Shown: one piece after another, positions 12,201 through 23,951 of the stretch
Layout: every line of letters starts with the position of its first letter
Numbering within the stretch: position 1 is the stretch's first letter
Assembly (NCBI GenBank): GCA_013398955.1
Contig: VWPU01013448.1
Span: 1-64,000, forward strand
Length of the DNA: 64,000 bases
Reading direction: 5' to 3'
Origin: Callaeas wilsoni
Taxonomy: Eukaryota > Chordata > Aves > Passeriformes > Callaeidae
Made by a program: the position numbers and the translations under genes
Notes under the pieces: generated by a model
What the model was told of the DNA's origin: nothing
Database searches by the model: none
The model's input: the letters and a program-made list of their open reading frames with translations, nothing else

Positions 12201-13465
12201 TAAGCTACAGGAGCACAAGATGGGAGATTAGAAGTGGTTCCCAGACTTTTTCTGCTTCCATTTTAAAGCAGTGTTTGATATTGCCCTTTTTTCAGTTCCA
12301 ATTGAAAATGCAAAATTTGGAAGATTTTAGTAAGCATGAACATAGCTTTTCAAAACAGATGGAAGTGAGAAAGTGACAAAAGAGTTGGGAGGAAAAAAAA
12401 GCAGAGAAGATAACCACAACAGAAGCTGTTCTAGAATGTTGGTGATGAAATGCAGAAATAAAATGAATACAGAAAAGCAAATATGAAAATATTATCTCTT
12501 CTCAAAGTATCTATAGTCTGAGTAAAGTGTCAGTAGTCAGCAGTAACCAATACTATGCTGAAGGGCCAGTACTCTTTTGTTAGGATAGGAGATGATAAGA
12601 AAGAGTTTCTGAAAGACAGTAGAATAAGAACCGCTTCTTCAGTAAAGTAGAATAGCTTGCATGCTGCTAAATCTTGGCACTAGGTGAGGAGATAAGGTGT
12701 ATTGAATTAGGAACCCCAAGAAGTATTTAGCACAAAAGCAAAGTTAGACCATTTTTAACTCCCAGTGTAATGTTCTTTATGCACTTAATCAATGAGCCCT
12801 TAGTGCAAAATACATAAAAAGTCGTGAGAGTTGGGCTCAAACTCTTTTAGTGCTGGAACAGCATTCTTGTCATGTTTGCTCTCTGACTTGCTTTTATAAC
12901 CTTAGCTGAACAGCAAATCAGTTCAACTTCTCATCCAGGTTTGCTTCCATCCTGTGCAGGTCAAGGCAGGAACATGGGGATGGCGGCCTTCTTGTGCCAG
13001 GGGGGTGACTCCAGTAATGATTAGACTATTTTACAAAGGTGTCTGTTCTTGTAATTATTTGTGACACTTACCCAATTTTTGCTATTTCAAATGGAAGCAG
13101 GGAATAATGTATTTGAGTAGAGGTAAGTGTTTAAACTTAGGTCGAGTTTCAGGCTGAGAACCATCATCCTAGAGGCTGCTAGTTGGTGTGTGAGTCCAGG
13201 AGGGTGAGAGAGAACAGCTGTTATGGCTGCGTACCTCCTGTGTGTTTGGTGTTCTGCCACACTCAGCTAATGCGTCCTGCTTGGTGTACTGGCAGCTGTG
13301 AATCCCCTCCTCAGGTGCTGTAAGAAGCAGCTTAACTGGGCGTGCAACTTCCACTCCTGGAGTTAGTCACCTGCCCTACTCACAAAGCTTCCCTGTCTGT
13401 GAAGGTAGGCCCTGACTCAGGAAAAGGGAGCAAACAATAGCTTAAAGAAGAGCTGACCTGAAGTC
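3250..13465. other. Non-coding stretch, presumed DPYD intron 1
   Basis: GC content falls between about 3.3 and 3.6 kb and stays low. No conserved exon, RNA gene or confident transposon was recognised. Short open frames (for example 5811-6086 +, 8637-8912 - and 10507-10950 -) show no recognisable protein and no codon pattern beyond chance. A perfect X-box-like palindrome at 8577-8589 and a somewhat GC-richer patch at about 10540-10760 are the only notable spots. Confidence 0.6.
8577..8589. promoter_or_regulatory. Perfect X-box palindrome (RFX-type site)
   Basis: GTTGCCTGGCAAC is an exact inverted repeat matching the RFX X-box form GTNRCC-(0-3 N)-RGYAAC with a one-base spacer. It sits in a pyrimidine-rich context (CTCTCCCTCCCTG before, CTCCCTCCTC after). 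RFX factors bind such sites in ciliary and other genes. Whether this intronic copy is used is unknown. Confidence 0.5.
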
Positions 13466-13471
13466 AAGTGG

Positions 13472-14112
13472 AAAGAGCTCAACATGACTTGGCAACGTGA
13501 TTCGACCATATCCTGGGCTGCCTCTAAAGAAGTGTGGCCAGCAGGTCAGAGGAGGTGATGCTTCCACTCTACTTTGCCCTTGTAAGACCCCCACCTAGAG
13601 TACTGCACCCAGCTCTAGGGTCCCCATCATAAAAAAGATGTGGACTTTTTAGAGTGAGTTCAGAGGAGAGCCAGGAAAATGATCAGAGGGCTGAAATACC
13701 TCTCCTCTGAAGACAGGCTGAGAGAGTTGGGGTTGCTTGGAAAAGAAGGCTCAGGAGAAACCTTAGAGCAGCCTTCTGGTACCTAAAGAGGGCCTACAAG
13801 AAAGCTGGAGAGCTGTTTTCTTTTTTAACAAGGACATGTAGCAGTAGAACAAGGGGGATTGGCTTTCAACTGAAAGAGAGTGGGTTTAGAGAGAGATGTT
13901 TGGAAGAAATGCTATTCTGTGAGGGTGGTGAGGCACTGGAACAGGTTGCCCAGAGAAGTTGTGGATGCCTCATGCCTGGCAGTGTTCAAGTCCAGGTTGG
14001 ATAGGGTTTGAGCAACCTGATGTAGTGGAAGGTGTCCCTGCCCATGGCAGGGGGTTGGAACTGGATGAGCTTCGAGGTCCCTTCCAGCCCAAACCATTCT
14101 GTGATTCCATGA
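13472..14112 (+). mobile_element. CR1 LINE fragment, 3' portion, + orientation
   Basis: The sequence reads through the end of a CR1 ORF2 and its 3' region: 'gagctcaacatgac', 'atcctgggctgcctc', 'tagagtactgcacccagctct', 'gacaggctgagagagttgg', 'gcactggaacaggttgcc', then 'ggtcccttccagcccaaacc' and an ATTCTGTGATTCC tail. This is the standard avian CR1 order. It is 5'-truncated, as is usual for CR1, and carries many substitutions and small deletions, so it is old and inactive. It lies in the presumed DPYD intron 1 in the sense orientation. Confidence 0.93.
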
Positions 14113-17100
14113 GGTAAAGACTAAATCCACATTTCTGAAGCTGTCAGGCACAGAAGTGCAGGAAGATGGTACCTATAGAAGAGCAACTTGGGTACCTTTC
14201 CTTTGTATTGTTTCTAAAAAATGTTACTTCTGTTACAGCTTTTCCTGTAACTCTGCAGTATGTGCTCCTGCTCATAAGAAACAGCAAACAAAGGGGTGCT
14301 GCTCTGAGACAAATGGTTTTTAATACTTCCATCCTAATTGAATGATAGCTTCGTGGTCTTGTGTCTTCTGTTCTAGGAAATAGAACTTGGGCCTGTGAGC
14401 AAGATCGGAATTTTATTTTTTCAAAAGTCTAATGCTTTGATTTTGATGCATCTTGAAATCCACAGCCTTAGAATCATTACAGTATGTTTACAGGAGAAAT
14501 ACTTGACTGCAATTTTAGACAACCTTACAAATGATAAAAATAGTTCTTCCCTGTTCAGAGGTCTCAGAGCAGAGATGCAATTTTGCTTAATAAGTAGAAG
14601 AATTGGAAAATAATGCTCCTACATACAACACTCTTTAATGAGTATTTAAAAGTAAGTTTTCTCTATAAGCATGGGACAAAGTATAATAGATCAGAGTCCA
14701 AATGTTTGCTGGCATGTTTCTAGATTGGGCAGCCTTATCTCATTATTTTTTTTTTTTTAAGGATGTTACCTCTGCCTCCATCCCACACATTCATCAGTAT
14801 TTAATGTCAATAAGATTTGAAAATCAAAATTGTGAGAGTGAAGAACTCTAAGGAATTTTTTATATTTCCCATTACTGATATATGTTCCACTCTCATCTAT
14901 AACACGTGAATCCCTCTATACTTACAGAATGTCACTTTTTTTGGTTAAAGGTGTCAACATCACTGTGTGCTTCTGCAAAAGAAGACAATGACATTTTAAA
15001 ACAAAAAGGAGAAACTGGCAACAGTTTCCTCTTGCCTTACTTGCACAGGCTGTCAAATTTTGTTGCTTGAAAATTAGGTGTTGGTTTGGGCTTTTTTTTC
15101 AATTATCAGACATTTAATAATATTTTATAATATGACTTCACATATCCTTACTGTTTATAGGATACAATTAACAAATCCTTCACATTTCCATTTTATTTCT
15201 ACATGCTTATTTTTTTTTCCTTTTTGATTAGGATGCTGTGGTGTATACACAAAGTTAGTAGAAAATCAGTAGTTCCATTGTCAAGTTTGCGTTTTGCAAT
15301 TGTATTAAACAGTTGCCACTGAAATTTTTGTAGAAGTTTGCAGACTAGTTGCAAAAAGGTAGGTTTACTTGTTACTTCTTCATGTTGCAACAGATGTAGA
15401 AAATCAGTACTGATAGATAGTTGGCATGTTCTTGGAACAAGTACAAATGTTCACATTTGTTTCAAGCACTGAATGTACTAGATCTTTTGGATGTATATTG
15501 TTACTCTCATCCTTGCATTTCAAGTTCATTTATTGGACTTCGAAAATCACCTTTTAGCAAGGTTTTCAGAACATTGCTTTACTCAGCTAAAATTAGTTCC
15601 GCTGATTTTGCCAATGATTAAACTTAAGCAGTATTAACTTTGCTAATTTCTCTCCTCTGATCAAAAGTTAGTAGAGCATTCACTTGTCGTTAACAAACGT
15701 GTCTCTAATGCAGGTTTGGGTTTTGCTTAAGCAAACACTCACAATTGAGGGTCCAATTCAGAGATTCAGTAATGGGGATACAATGGCCTTTTTTTGATTC
15801 TGACAAAGTTTATTTTCAAAGGCAGCTGAGCTTTCTTTGTCTTGTGATCTCTTTGTCTTGTAGAAAAATAGAAGTGAGCTGTAAATGTATGTGTATGATA
15901 ACGATCCTTTTTGCTGTGATCCTTTCAATAAACGATTCTCCATGTGAGTGAGCAGTTACCAAATAACATTTTATTCCTCCTGTAACAGAGCAATTTAATG
16001 TGCAAGCATTTGAGACATAGATCAGTTTTATACTGAGGAAACCAAAAAGTTCTGATATACCTGTGATGCAAACCTAATATTTTTCCGAAGCTTTGAGTTG
16101 TAAAGGAGGAAGATGTTTTTGTTAGGAAGATGAAAAATGTGACTTCGGGTGTGGTATCACAGACTGGAGACCTTCTAAAGCACTTACTTCTAAAGTAACA
16201 GCAGTCATGCTGTGACATGAGTTGCTCTGTTTTTTTTATTTGCACTTTGCCAATTGGGTGGATGATTAAAGGCTGTCCAGTTAGGGAGCAAAATTACTAG
16301 AATGTTGACTGTATGTGTAGAAGGATAGCTGCACAAAATTTTAAAACCTTCTACTTTTAAAGGCTGTAAATTAAGTAATGTTTCATTCAACCAGATGAAT
16401 ACATATGGTGAATTCAACGCTGAATAAGTCGACTAGAGCTGTGCTCAGCTATGTCTTCTCTGAATTTGCTATGCAAAGGCTAATATTTTTTGGATGAGGT
16501 GTATTGTTTATAGTGTGAAAACATGATCTTATCACAGAGTAGGGTGTCCCTGGAGAAGCCTCAGAACTGATCCTGTGGTATGGTGAAATTTGAGCCTGCT
16601 TTAGGCTGTATGGTTTTGATGTAGATATGCTTGTGTTAAATGCATGAATAATTCACTGATACTGGTATACTCGGATACTTAAGTAAAGCCTGGAGGGTGA
16701 GTATTTGCTTTCGTTTTCCCTGTGAGGGTCAAGGTGCTTCTACAGAGATTAGTTGTGTCAAGGAGTTAGCATGCAGAGTTTCCAGCAGCATAATTTACCA
16801 CCCAGAGCTCTTCCCATAGAGGAGAGTGGTTGGTATCTACGAGAAACAAGTAACACTTTTTGGGTTTCATTTTAATAAATCCTTTAGAATTTACAGTAAT
16901 GCCTAGCACAAATGCATTGCTGAGTTAGAGAAATCAAGCTCTAAATCTGACAGTTAAGGTAACAGCACAATTATGTAAACCATGCTTGGGGTTGTGTAAT
17001 TTTGCTACTTTGTTAATGTGTAATGCATTAACAAATGCGTTACTTAATGTGTAATGCGTTAACGTTGTTTATATAACAGAAAGTGCATGAGGTATAACAC

Positions 17101-20100
17101 ACTTTTGTTAACATAGACATATTCATAACTAAGACTTTCCCGACTTTTGTGGGAGTGATTTAGAAAACTGCTCATTTTGTTAAGACGTAGTATTTACATA
17201 TTGCTGGAAAATCTGAGGACCAAGAAATTCTGTTGTGGTAAAATTGAAAATCCCACTCTCTAAGTATCTAGTAATGGATCTAATGGATCTAGGACTACAC
17301 CTCTAGGATACTGGTATGCTATGGGGGTGTTACAGGGTAAATTGTCTTACCCTCTCTGAGTATTAGAAGCTGTGCAAGGAGTGCTAGAAACCAGAAAGAT
17401 GCTTGATCTGCTATCAGCAATTCGTTTTACGGGGAGATCTAAAGCTATGTGGAAATGTAAAGATGAAGATACAGCACTTAAATGCTATGCTAACGGCATA
17501 TGGCAGTGCATATGCTTATCACTAGATCATCCATTGGCCTTAGCTCTTGCTCCTTTTTGAAACTATGAGCTTGTGTGGCTTGAAGAAGAAATTTGTCTTG
17601 TGATTAAAAGCTGAGTCTTTTTCCAGCTGGTTTTGAGCTCCCTGTGCCCATATGCACACTGGGCTGTGCATTCAGGGTCAGGCCACAGTCCCTTGGGCAG
17701 GCTGGGTTCTCCATCCCTGTCTCACAGGAGGCTGCAGCGCTCCTGCTCTTCTGGCACTGGTTCATAGGCTGCTTGTCTCTCCAGAGGAGTGGAGCCCCAT
17801 CTTCCAGCTTGCTGTACCTTGAGGATGGGTTTGTAGCTATCATAATAGTATAAAGGGCCAGTTCTCAGGCATGGGCAGGAGGCCACCTGGAGAATTTATT
17901 GTTACTGGAAGAGATGAGAGGGTTGCACCTTGTCACACTGTGGTATATTGGAATAAATATGTTCACAGTCAGCTTGTGACTTTGCTCACATGTGCAGCCG
18001 TTTGTCTCAGTAACAGAAAACATATCTGGTAATATACAAAAATAATTCCTTGGAGGTTTCCCTTGGATTTTCCAAAGGCTGACCACATTCTTCCCTTGAC
18101 ATTTGTGCTCATTTCACATTTCATCAAGCTTTCTCTGGCCTTTGTTGCTTCACAATTAAACCAGGCCTGAACTACTGTGAAAGCATGGTCTTTTCACCTT
18201 TTTGAAATTTTTGCATGAATTCATGAATGCCTGAGATACATTATCAGCCAAGTTACATAAATTGTTTGTAAAGGTTCTCATCAATTCTGATCTTCAGTAA
18301 GGAAATACGCATTTGACACAAGTATCAATTTGTGGGATATTCTGTCATAAATAAGCGTGTGGGAAAGACTGACAACACTATATTCTTTCAATAATGGAAA
18401 ATAACATAGAGCTAGCTTTGGGAAGACATGACACCATAGATACTTACTTTCTGAAATCTTGTGTTTATCTTCTAGTGCAACAAACTCTCCTATGACTAGA
18501 ACTCGCTCTTTCTGATTTGGCAATGAAACTTCCATGTATAGTGGGGATTTTACATGGCGTGTCAAGTCCTGCATCTGACTGCCAGTGCTTCATGCAGCTT
18601 TCCAAGAAGTAGAGTAGATGTGAGAAGTAAAATACGAATTAGGCAATTCAAATTAGATATTAATAGGAGTTCATGCCTTGGTCATCTTCTGCACTGATGG
18701 GATTTTTCAATGCAGTTCAGGTCATCTAATCTCATGAAAACAAATACTTTTGAGTTCTTTAGCCTTTGACGGAATAGCAATTATACAATTAGTTTCATAT
18801 TCAGATATACTAGAAAATATTAGTGAAAAAGCCCCAGGTATTTGTTTCTGTCAGTGAATTAACACTTGCATAGCGTTGAAATTAATTGTTTAGTATGCTC
18901 ATTACTCTTAGAAAAAATAAATATGTTCTCATTATGTTTACTTGGTGAACATATGTATCTTGCAGTACATTTAATGTTACTTGCTGTGAGGGAGATTACA
19001 ACTCTTTTTAAGGAAATTGGGTAGATTAATGGAATGGGGTGGGTTAAATTGCTCTCCACATGCATTCCCTAGCATGCCTAGCCTACTCCTGAATTTTAAT
19101 TGATGTATATAAAAGTGTTTAGCTGAGGCGGCTCTGCGAAGCAACTGGATTAAATCAGGATATAGCCTGTGTATTGCAGAGGCTGGGCTAGGGAAAAGAG
19201 CTGTATGCTAAAACAAAGACCGACACATGGCACCTTGTTTCATGCCCACAACCACAGTGTGCAGGTGAGCTGTTGCATTTTCTGCAGCTCCACTGTGACA
19301 GTACACGTATTGATCTGTGGTGATCTTCAGCGGGTGTTCAGGGGTCATTCATAGGAAACTTCCCCAACAAGCTACAGGAAGTGGACAGAATCCATGGAAT
19401 GAGCAAGTATTTACTTTGTCTTTTCAAGAAGTTTACATGGTTTTAATAGCACAACTTGTAACAGAGCCTGAAGATAGATTTTCTGATCATTATTCTGGCT
19501 TTGAATGAGCAGTAGCAAATATGAGAATTACTAAGTACTAAATACTCCTGGTGCAGCTCATTGGTTCCAGTAGGAGGCTCTCCAGAAGAGGAATAATCTT
19601 TAACTATTGAATTTTTCCGAATTTATTCTTTTGAATGAGAGATAAAGTCCACATAAGCAGGACACCTTGCTAAAGTTGTTACTTTTGGGGAGAAAAAAGA
19701 AAAGCCAAAGATTTCACATCAGGGTGCTTTAAAGAGAAGCTTTCAGAATTTGAATAAATGTCACATAATGCTGCTAGACTTGCAGGCCTTTTTAATGACT
19801 GTCTTAAAGTTACTGCGATCCCGCCTGTGTTCTAAATTGTACTTCTAAATTTTGTTAACAACATCCCCTCTGTCCCTTCCCCCCTGTCCCCACTGGTTTT
19901 GGAGCATTCCCAATGAGCATAGGGCTTCCATAACTTTATATTTTATTTTGCTGAATATGCGTTTAATTAAGAGTCGCATTTAATTGAAATAGCTTCTTCT
20001 GATTTCAGGAAAAGAGTGGCTTTATGAGATGAGAATAAAAAGTATGCGACACTTTTAATGACATTAAAAGCAAAATTAAATGTCTTTAGAAATTTATGTT

Positions 20101-23100
20101 GCATCACTGCAGAGCATGTGCCAAACCCGTCTTGATTTACCTGAAAGTGCTGTATCAGAGACAGGACTCCCAACTGGAGAGTGTATCCTATCCTGGATGA
20201 CTGCTTTGAAATCACTTATTTGGAGTAATATTAATTCAAATTCCTGATAAATTACTCACTGTGATATAACATGCTGTTTTAAAACTTTTACAGCCTTTTC
20301 ATTAATAGATGATAGTGAAAATTAGAGCTAGTATTTTTTGTGTAGACTTCTTAATCATGCCATTTAAAGTAGAAGCTAAGCAATAAACATCTAATGAATA
20401 GCTTATGGTAAGTTTAATCTCAGAAGCTATGTTGCTGTTGGCACAGATCAGCATAACCATCTATCACTAAATTCTCAAAATTTAAAAACTGTAGCTATGA
20501 CTTATACATGCTAGTCATTCTCAATGTACATTACATATGAGTAGTTTATTGCATTTTAGGATACTTGCAATCTAAATCAATATCTATTAGACGTAACAAA
20601 TATGTTCCTTTCTAGAAGAGGATGTATTCAGAAATGGAACCATTCTTCTCTATTTTGTAGCTTATAATAATTGTTGTCTTTTAAAAGACCTGAAAGAAGT
20701 CATTGTCATGGGTTATTATTAAAGGAATTCCTTAAGGTAATTATATTTGAGGGAGACATCTGCAAAATATGTTTGAGTTGCATTCCATGGAGACGGGCTA
20801 CTTGGCTTTTTTCCCCGAAGTGAAGTCTTCAAATTGATCTATGGAAATAGTGAAGGAAAGTATAATACTTTGGTGGTGCCCATAACCATCCGAGTTTAAC
20901 TCAACTGGGCATGTGGTGCTTCTGTGCCACGAGTCCCAAACTCAGCATGGGCTCAGTTCACTTCTGTGTCCTTACTCATAGCCCCATCTCTTTCTTCATC
21001 AACAGAGTACCACAATGGATTTCTACTGAAATAAAGCATCTTTATATCCTGAATTGCAGCCATTAATGATAATGGATTTATATCTACTGTTAATGAAATA
21101 AATGGAGCCATTTATGTAGAACTGTAAGGATATAATTCATAGGTTCTGCGTTACTATACAAATAGCATCTTAATGTGAAATTCAAAGTTCATAATACTTT
21201 GAAAAAGGATGTATTATGTACCCACATCCTCTATTGAGGAACTTGAGTCTTGCCCTTTCAACATCTGGAGAGATCAAACAACAGCTTATCTGGCAAGAAT
21301 GAGAATTTATGTAGCAGAATAAGCATGGTATTCAGACAAGCAAGATTGCATGTGCCCAAATAATTCTCACCAATGAACTCTCCCCCCTCTCAGATGACCA
21401 GTGTGTTTGAGAGACTGGAGGTCTCTGGTTTCCTTTCTTGCATGTCCAAGTGGTTTGGTTTTGTTTAGTTGTGTGTATTCATTGTTATTTGCAATACTTA
21501 CTCTAGAACTTTCTTCTCAGTAATTTTGCACTTACTGGCTGACCTATCTGAATTTATTTGTTAAATTTACTAAATATCTGACTAGCCATAAGCTCTGAAA
21601 AGCCAACCAGGGAACTGAAATGAATAGGAAGAAAACACCCTCACTAATTTCACTTCTGACAGTTCAACTGTCCCAAGAGCATTTACATTATTTTCCCATT
21701 TAAGCAGTTAACTTCTGAGTTGTTCTTAAACACCAGGGACCTCTAGCTAGAGCAGCCACTTCGGTCAGCAATCCACCATTTACGCAGGTAGTATATTATT
21801 TATGTAATGGAAATAGAAGCAATCTTTTGTTGTATATGTGATTTAGTATTTTCTGTGCCAGTTTCATTTCAGATTTAATTCTGGGACATGCTGTGCTACG
21901 TAGTCCTTTTGGATTTCTGCAACTGTTGCGCTTGGAGCCATGCTCCTGCTGCAGAATTCCAACAGGAGCAAACATATGGGGATTCTTCCGTCCTTGGCTT
22001 GCCCCACCATTTGTTCCATGTTTTAAACCAACTGGTGCTGTACCCAGTGGAGTACATCTGTTACAGTTTATTGCTAGAAATTTGCAATTCATTTCAGTTT
22101 GCTAAAATAATTATAATATTCATGGCCAAGCATTAAGCAATTACAAAAGAGAGTAGACAAAATTTTGCTGAAGTTTGTATGGGATTCAGAACCTACTGCC
22201 CAGCTTGGATAATTTGAGCAGTCAACAGTCAGATAATGCTCTGACAGTTGAGTTTGATCGTCCTGAGAAATTCAAGTATCCACTGAGATATCAGTTATGT
22301 GGATGTCCCTGCTCTGCTTTAATTAAGGGCAAAATAAATTGGCATAAATCACCACTGAATGCATTTGGTTGCCACATCTTGCCTGAGGTACTCATCTGGG
22401 GAACACCCTGAACTGGAGCAGAGTCTTTACTGCTGGAATTGCAGAGGCACATCCAGTAACGCTCTGTAACTCTTTCAGAAAAAGTCAACAGCGTGTAGGC
22501 TGCTAAATAGTCTGTACAGTTTTGAATGTTGTACCCCACTTTTTGTCTCTGTGCTTCAGGCAAGCTGGGAGTTACTGTGTTGGGCTATGTTGTTGTTTGC
22601 AGGTAGGACTTTCACAGAGGTGAGGTTTCTGGTTTGTAGGAAAATAGCATTACCAGTCAGTTCAGAGTAAGGCATTAAATAGTTGAATAGAAAGTGACTC
22701 CTTCACATTTCAAGTAAAGTCCCCATAATCAGCACAATAAAATCTTAGTACAAGAGATGACTATTTCATCATTATCACCCTCTGAAGCAGATTTTTAAAA
22801 TTAGGAAGAATCACAATATAATATTCATCACCCCATCACACTCATCATGTTTCCTAAGTGAGTCTGGCACATCTTTGACATATAGTAACAGAATAAACAC
22901 ACACGACTCACCACACTGGAGACATGTAGTGGTGAAGCCCAGCACTACATGTTTTATAGGTAAAGCACTACTAGTTTTATAGGTCAACTCGCAAACTAAT
23001 TCCACAAGTTACAACCAACAATGCGCCTGTTTTTGTTCTCCATCACAGACCTGAGTCTGAGTCTGTCTCTTGGATGCCTTTCACACTCATCCCTCGAAAT

Positions 23101-23784
23101 AAATGAGATCACTTTTGCTGTAGAAATATGTCGCTTGCCTGATTTGAAAAAGAGTTTTGGTTCCAAAAATCGGATTTAATTTGTTGAGTTACACTAGGAC
23201 AGTGAAAGACATTGCAAACTTCATTCTGCCTGTGTTGTCAGACCACCACTATGACTTAAAAGTACGGCTATATTCCTGAGATTTATTTTTGTCCTTGCAA
23301 ATAAAAGCATTTTAAGATAAATGAGTTAACTCATCAGCTCACTAGGCTTAGAAGAAGATTATTTTGACAGGGAAGTTGGAGTTTATACTGAAATAATGAA
23401 ACATTCAGAAATAACCCAGATCTTTTAAAATATTTTTCCTTGTTTTGCTCTACAAGTGTTACTTGGAGTGACATAATAAAGCAGAATTATGTGTTTCTAT
23501 ATGCTGTACATAAAAAATGTCTGGGAATGGCAACCATTATTAAAGCTACTAAATATAATTCTGTTTTCTAGTAATCCTAGAAATGTCCTTAAATATTCAT
23601 CATCTAAATGGTGTGGACAATACAAATCTAAACAAATTAGTGTGGAGTTGGGCTATAATGTTGAATAATTGCATTTGGTTTTACATGGTACTGTAAATAA
23701 ATGTGTAAAGTGTGATTGAAGAGGCTTTGAACCTTTATGGAAATTTTAATCTATATTTTAATATCTTTTGTTCTTTTTCTACAG
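14113..23784. other. Non-coding stretch, presumed DPYD intron 1
   Basis: AT-rich intron. No exon, RNA gene or confident transposon was recognised. Only short open frames occur. One - strand frame at 21796-22092 (98 codons) is slightly longer than its neighbours but matches nothing I know. A 20-bp repeated, partly palindromic motif lies at 17013-17063. The end of the stretch carries the polypyrimidine tract and AG acceptor of DPYD exon 2. Confidence 0.6.
17013..17063. repeat. Two-copy 20-bp repeat with palindromic core
   Basis: TTAATGTGTAATGCATTAAC at 17013-17032 recurs with one change (GCGTTAAC) at 17044-17063, 31 bp apart start to start. Between them is AAATGCGTTAC. Each copy ends in an ATTAAC- or GTTAAC-type half-site like those of HNF1 and related homeodomain factors, but a full GTTAATNATTAAC site is not present. 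Confidence 0.6.
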
Positions 23785-23895
23785 AACATTCTGGCTTTAA
23801 ATCCCCGAAAACAAACACATGCAACTCTTCACTCAACTGCAGCAAAGAAACAAGTCAAGAAGCAATGGAAAAGGAATTCTGACAAAAACTGTTCA
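23785..23895 (+). CDS. DPYD: DPYD exon 2 (dihydropyrimidine dehydrogenase)
   Basis: This 111-nt exon is flanked by a polypyrimidine tract ending in TTTTTCTACAG and by the donor GTAAGT. It encodes 37 residues including [15 protein letters not shown] and [13 protein letters not shown], which align without gaps to human residues 14-50 (SILALNPRTQTHATL...). Length and phase 0/0 match human exon 2. The enzyme is the cytosolic, NADPH-dependent first and rate-limiting step of uracil and thymine breakdown, and it also inactivates 5-fluorouracil. This exon is part of the N-terminal helical domain ahead of the iron-sulphur cluster cysteines. Residue 29 (codon CAC at 23830-23832) is His, where human has Cys29, the site of the common C29R variant. 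Numbering assumes a 13-codon exon 1, which was not found in the window. Confidence 0.97.
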
Positions 23896-23905
23896 GTAAG
23901 TGCAT

Positions 23906-23951
23906 GTTTATCATTGCATCTGGAACACGTTTATCATTGCATCTGGAACAA
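23906..23951. repeat. 23-bp tandem duplication just after the exon 2 donor
   Basis: GTTTATCATTGCATCTGGAA plus CAC/CAA occurs twice head to tail (23906-23928 and 23929-23951), beginning 11 bp after the last base of DPYD exon 2. The copies differ only at the final base, which implies a recent slippage or duplication. It leaves the GTAAGT donor intact. Confidence 0.9.
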
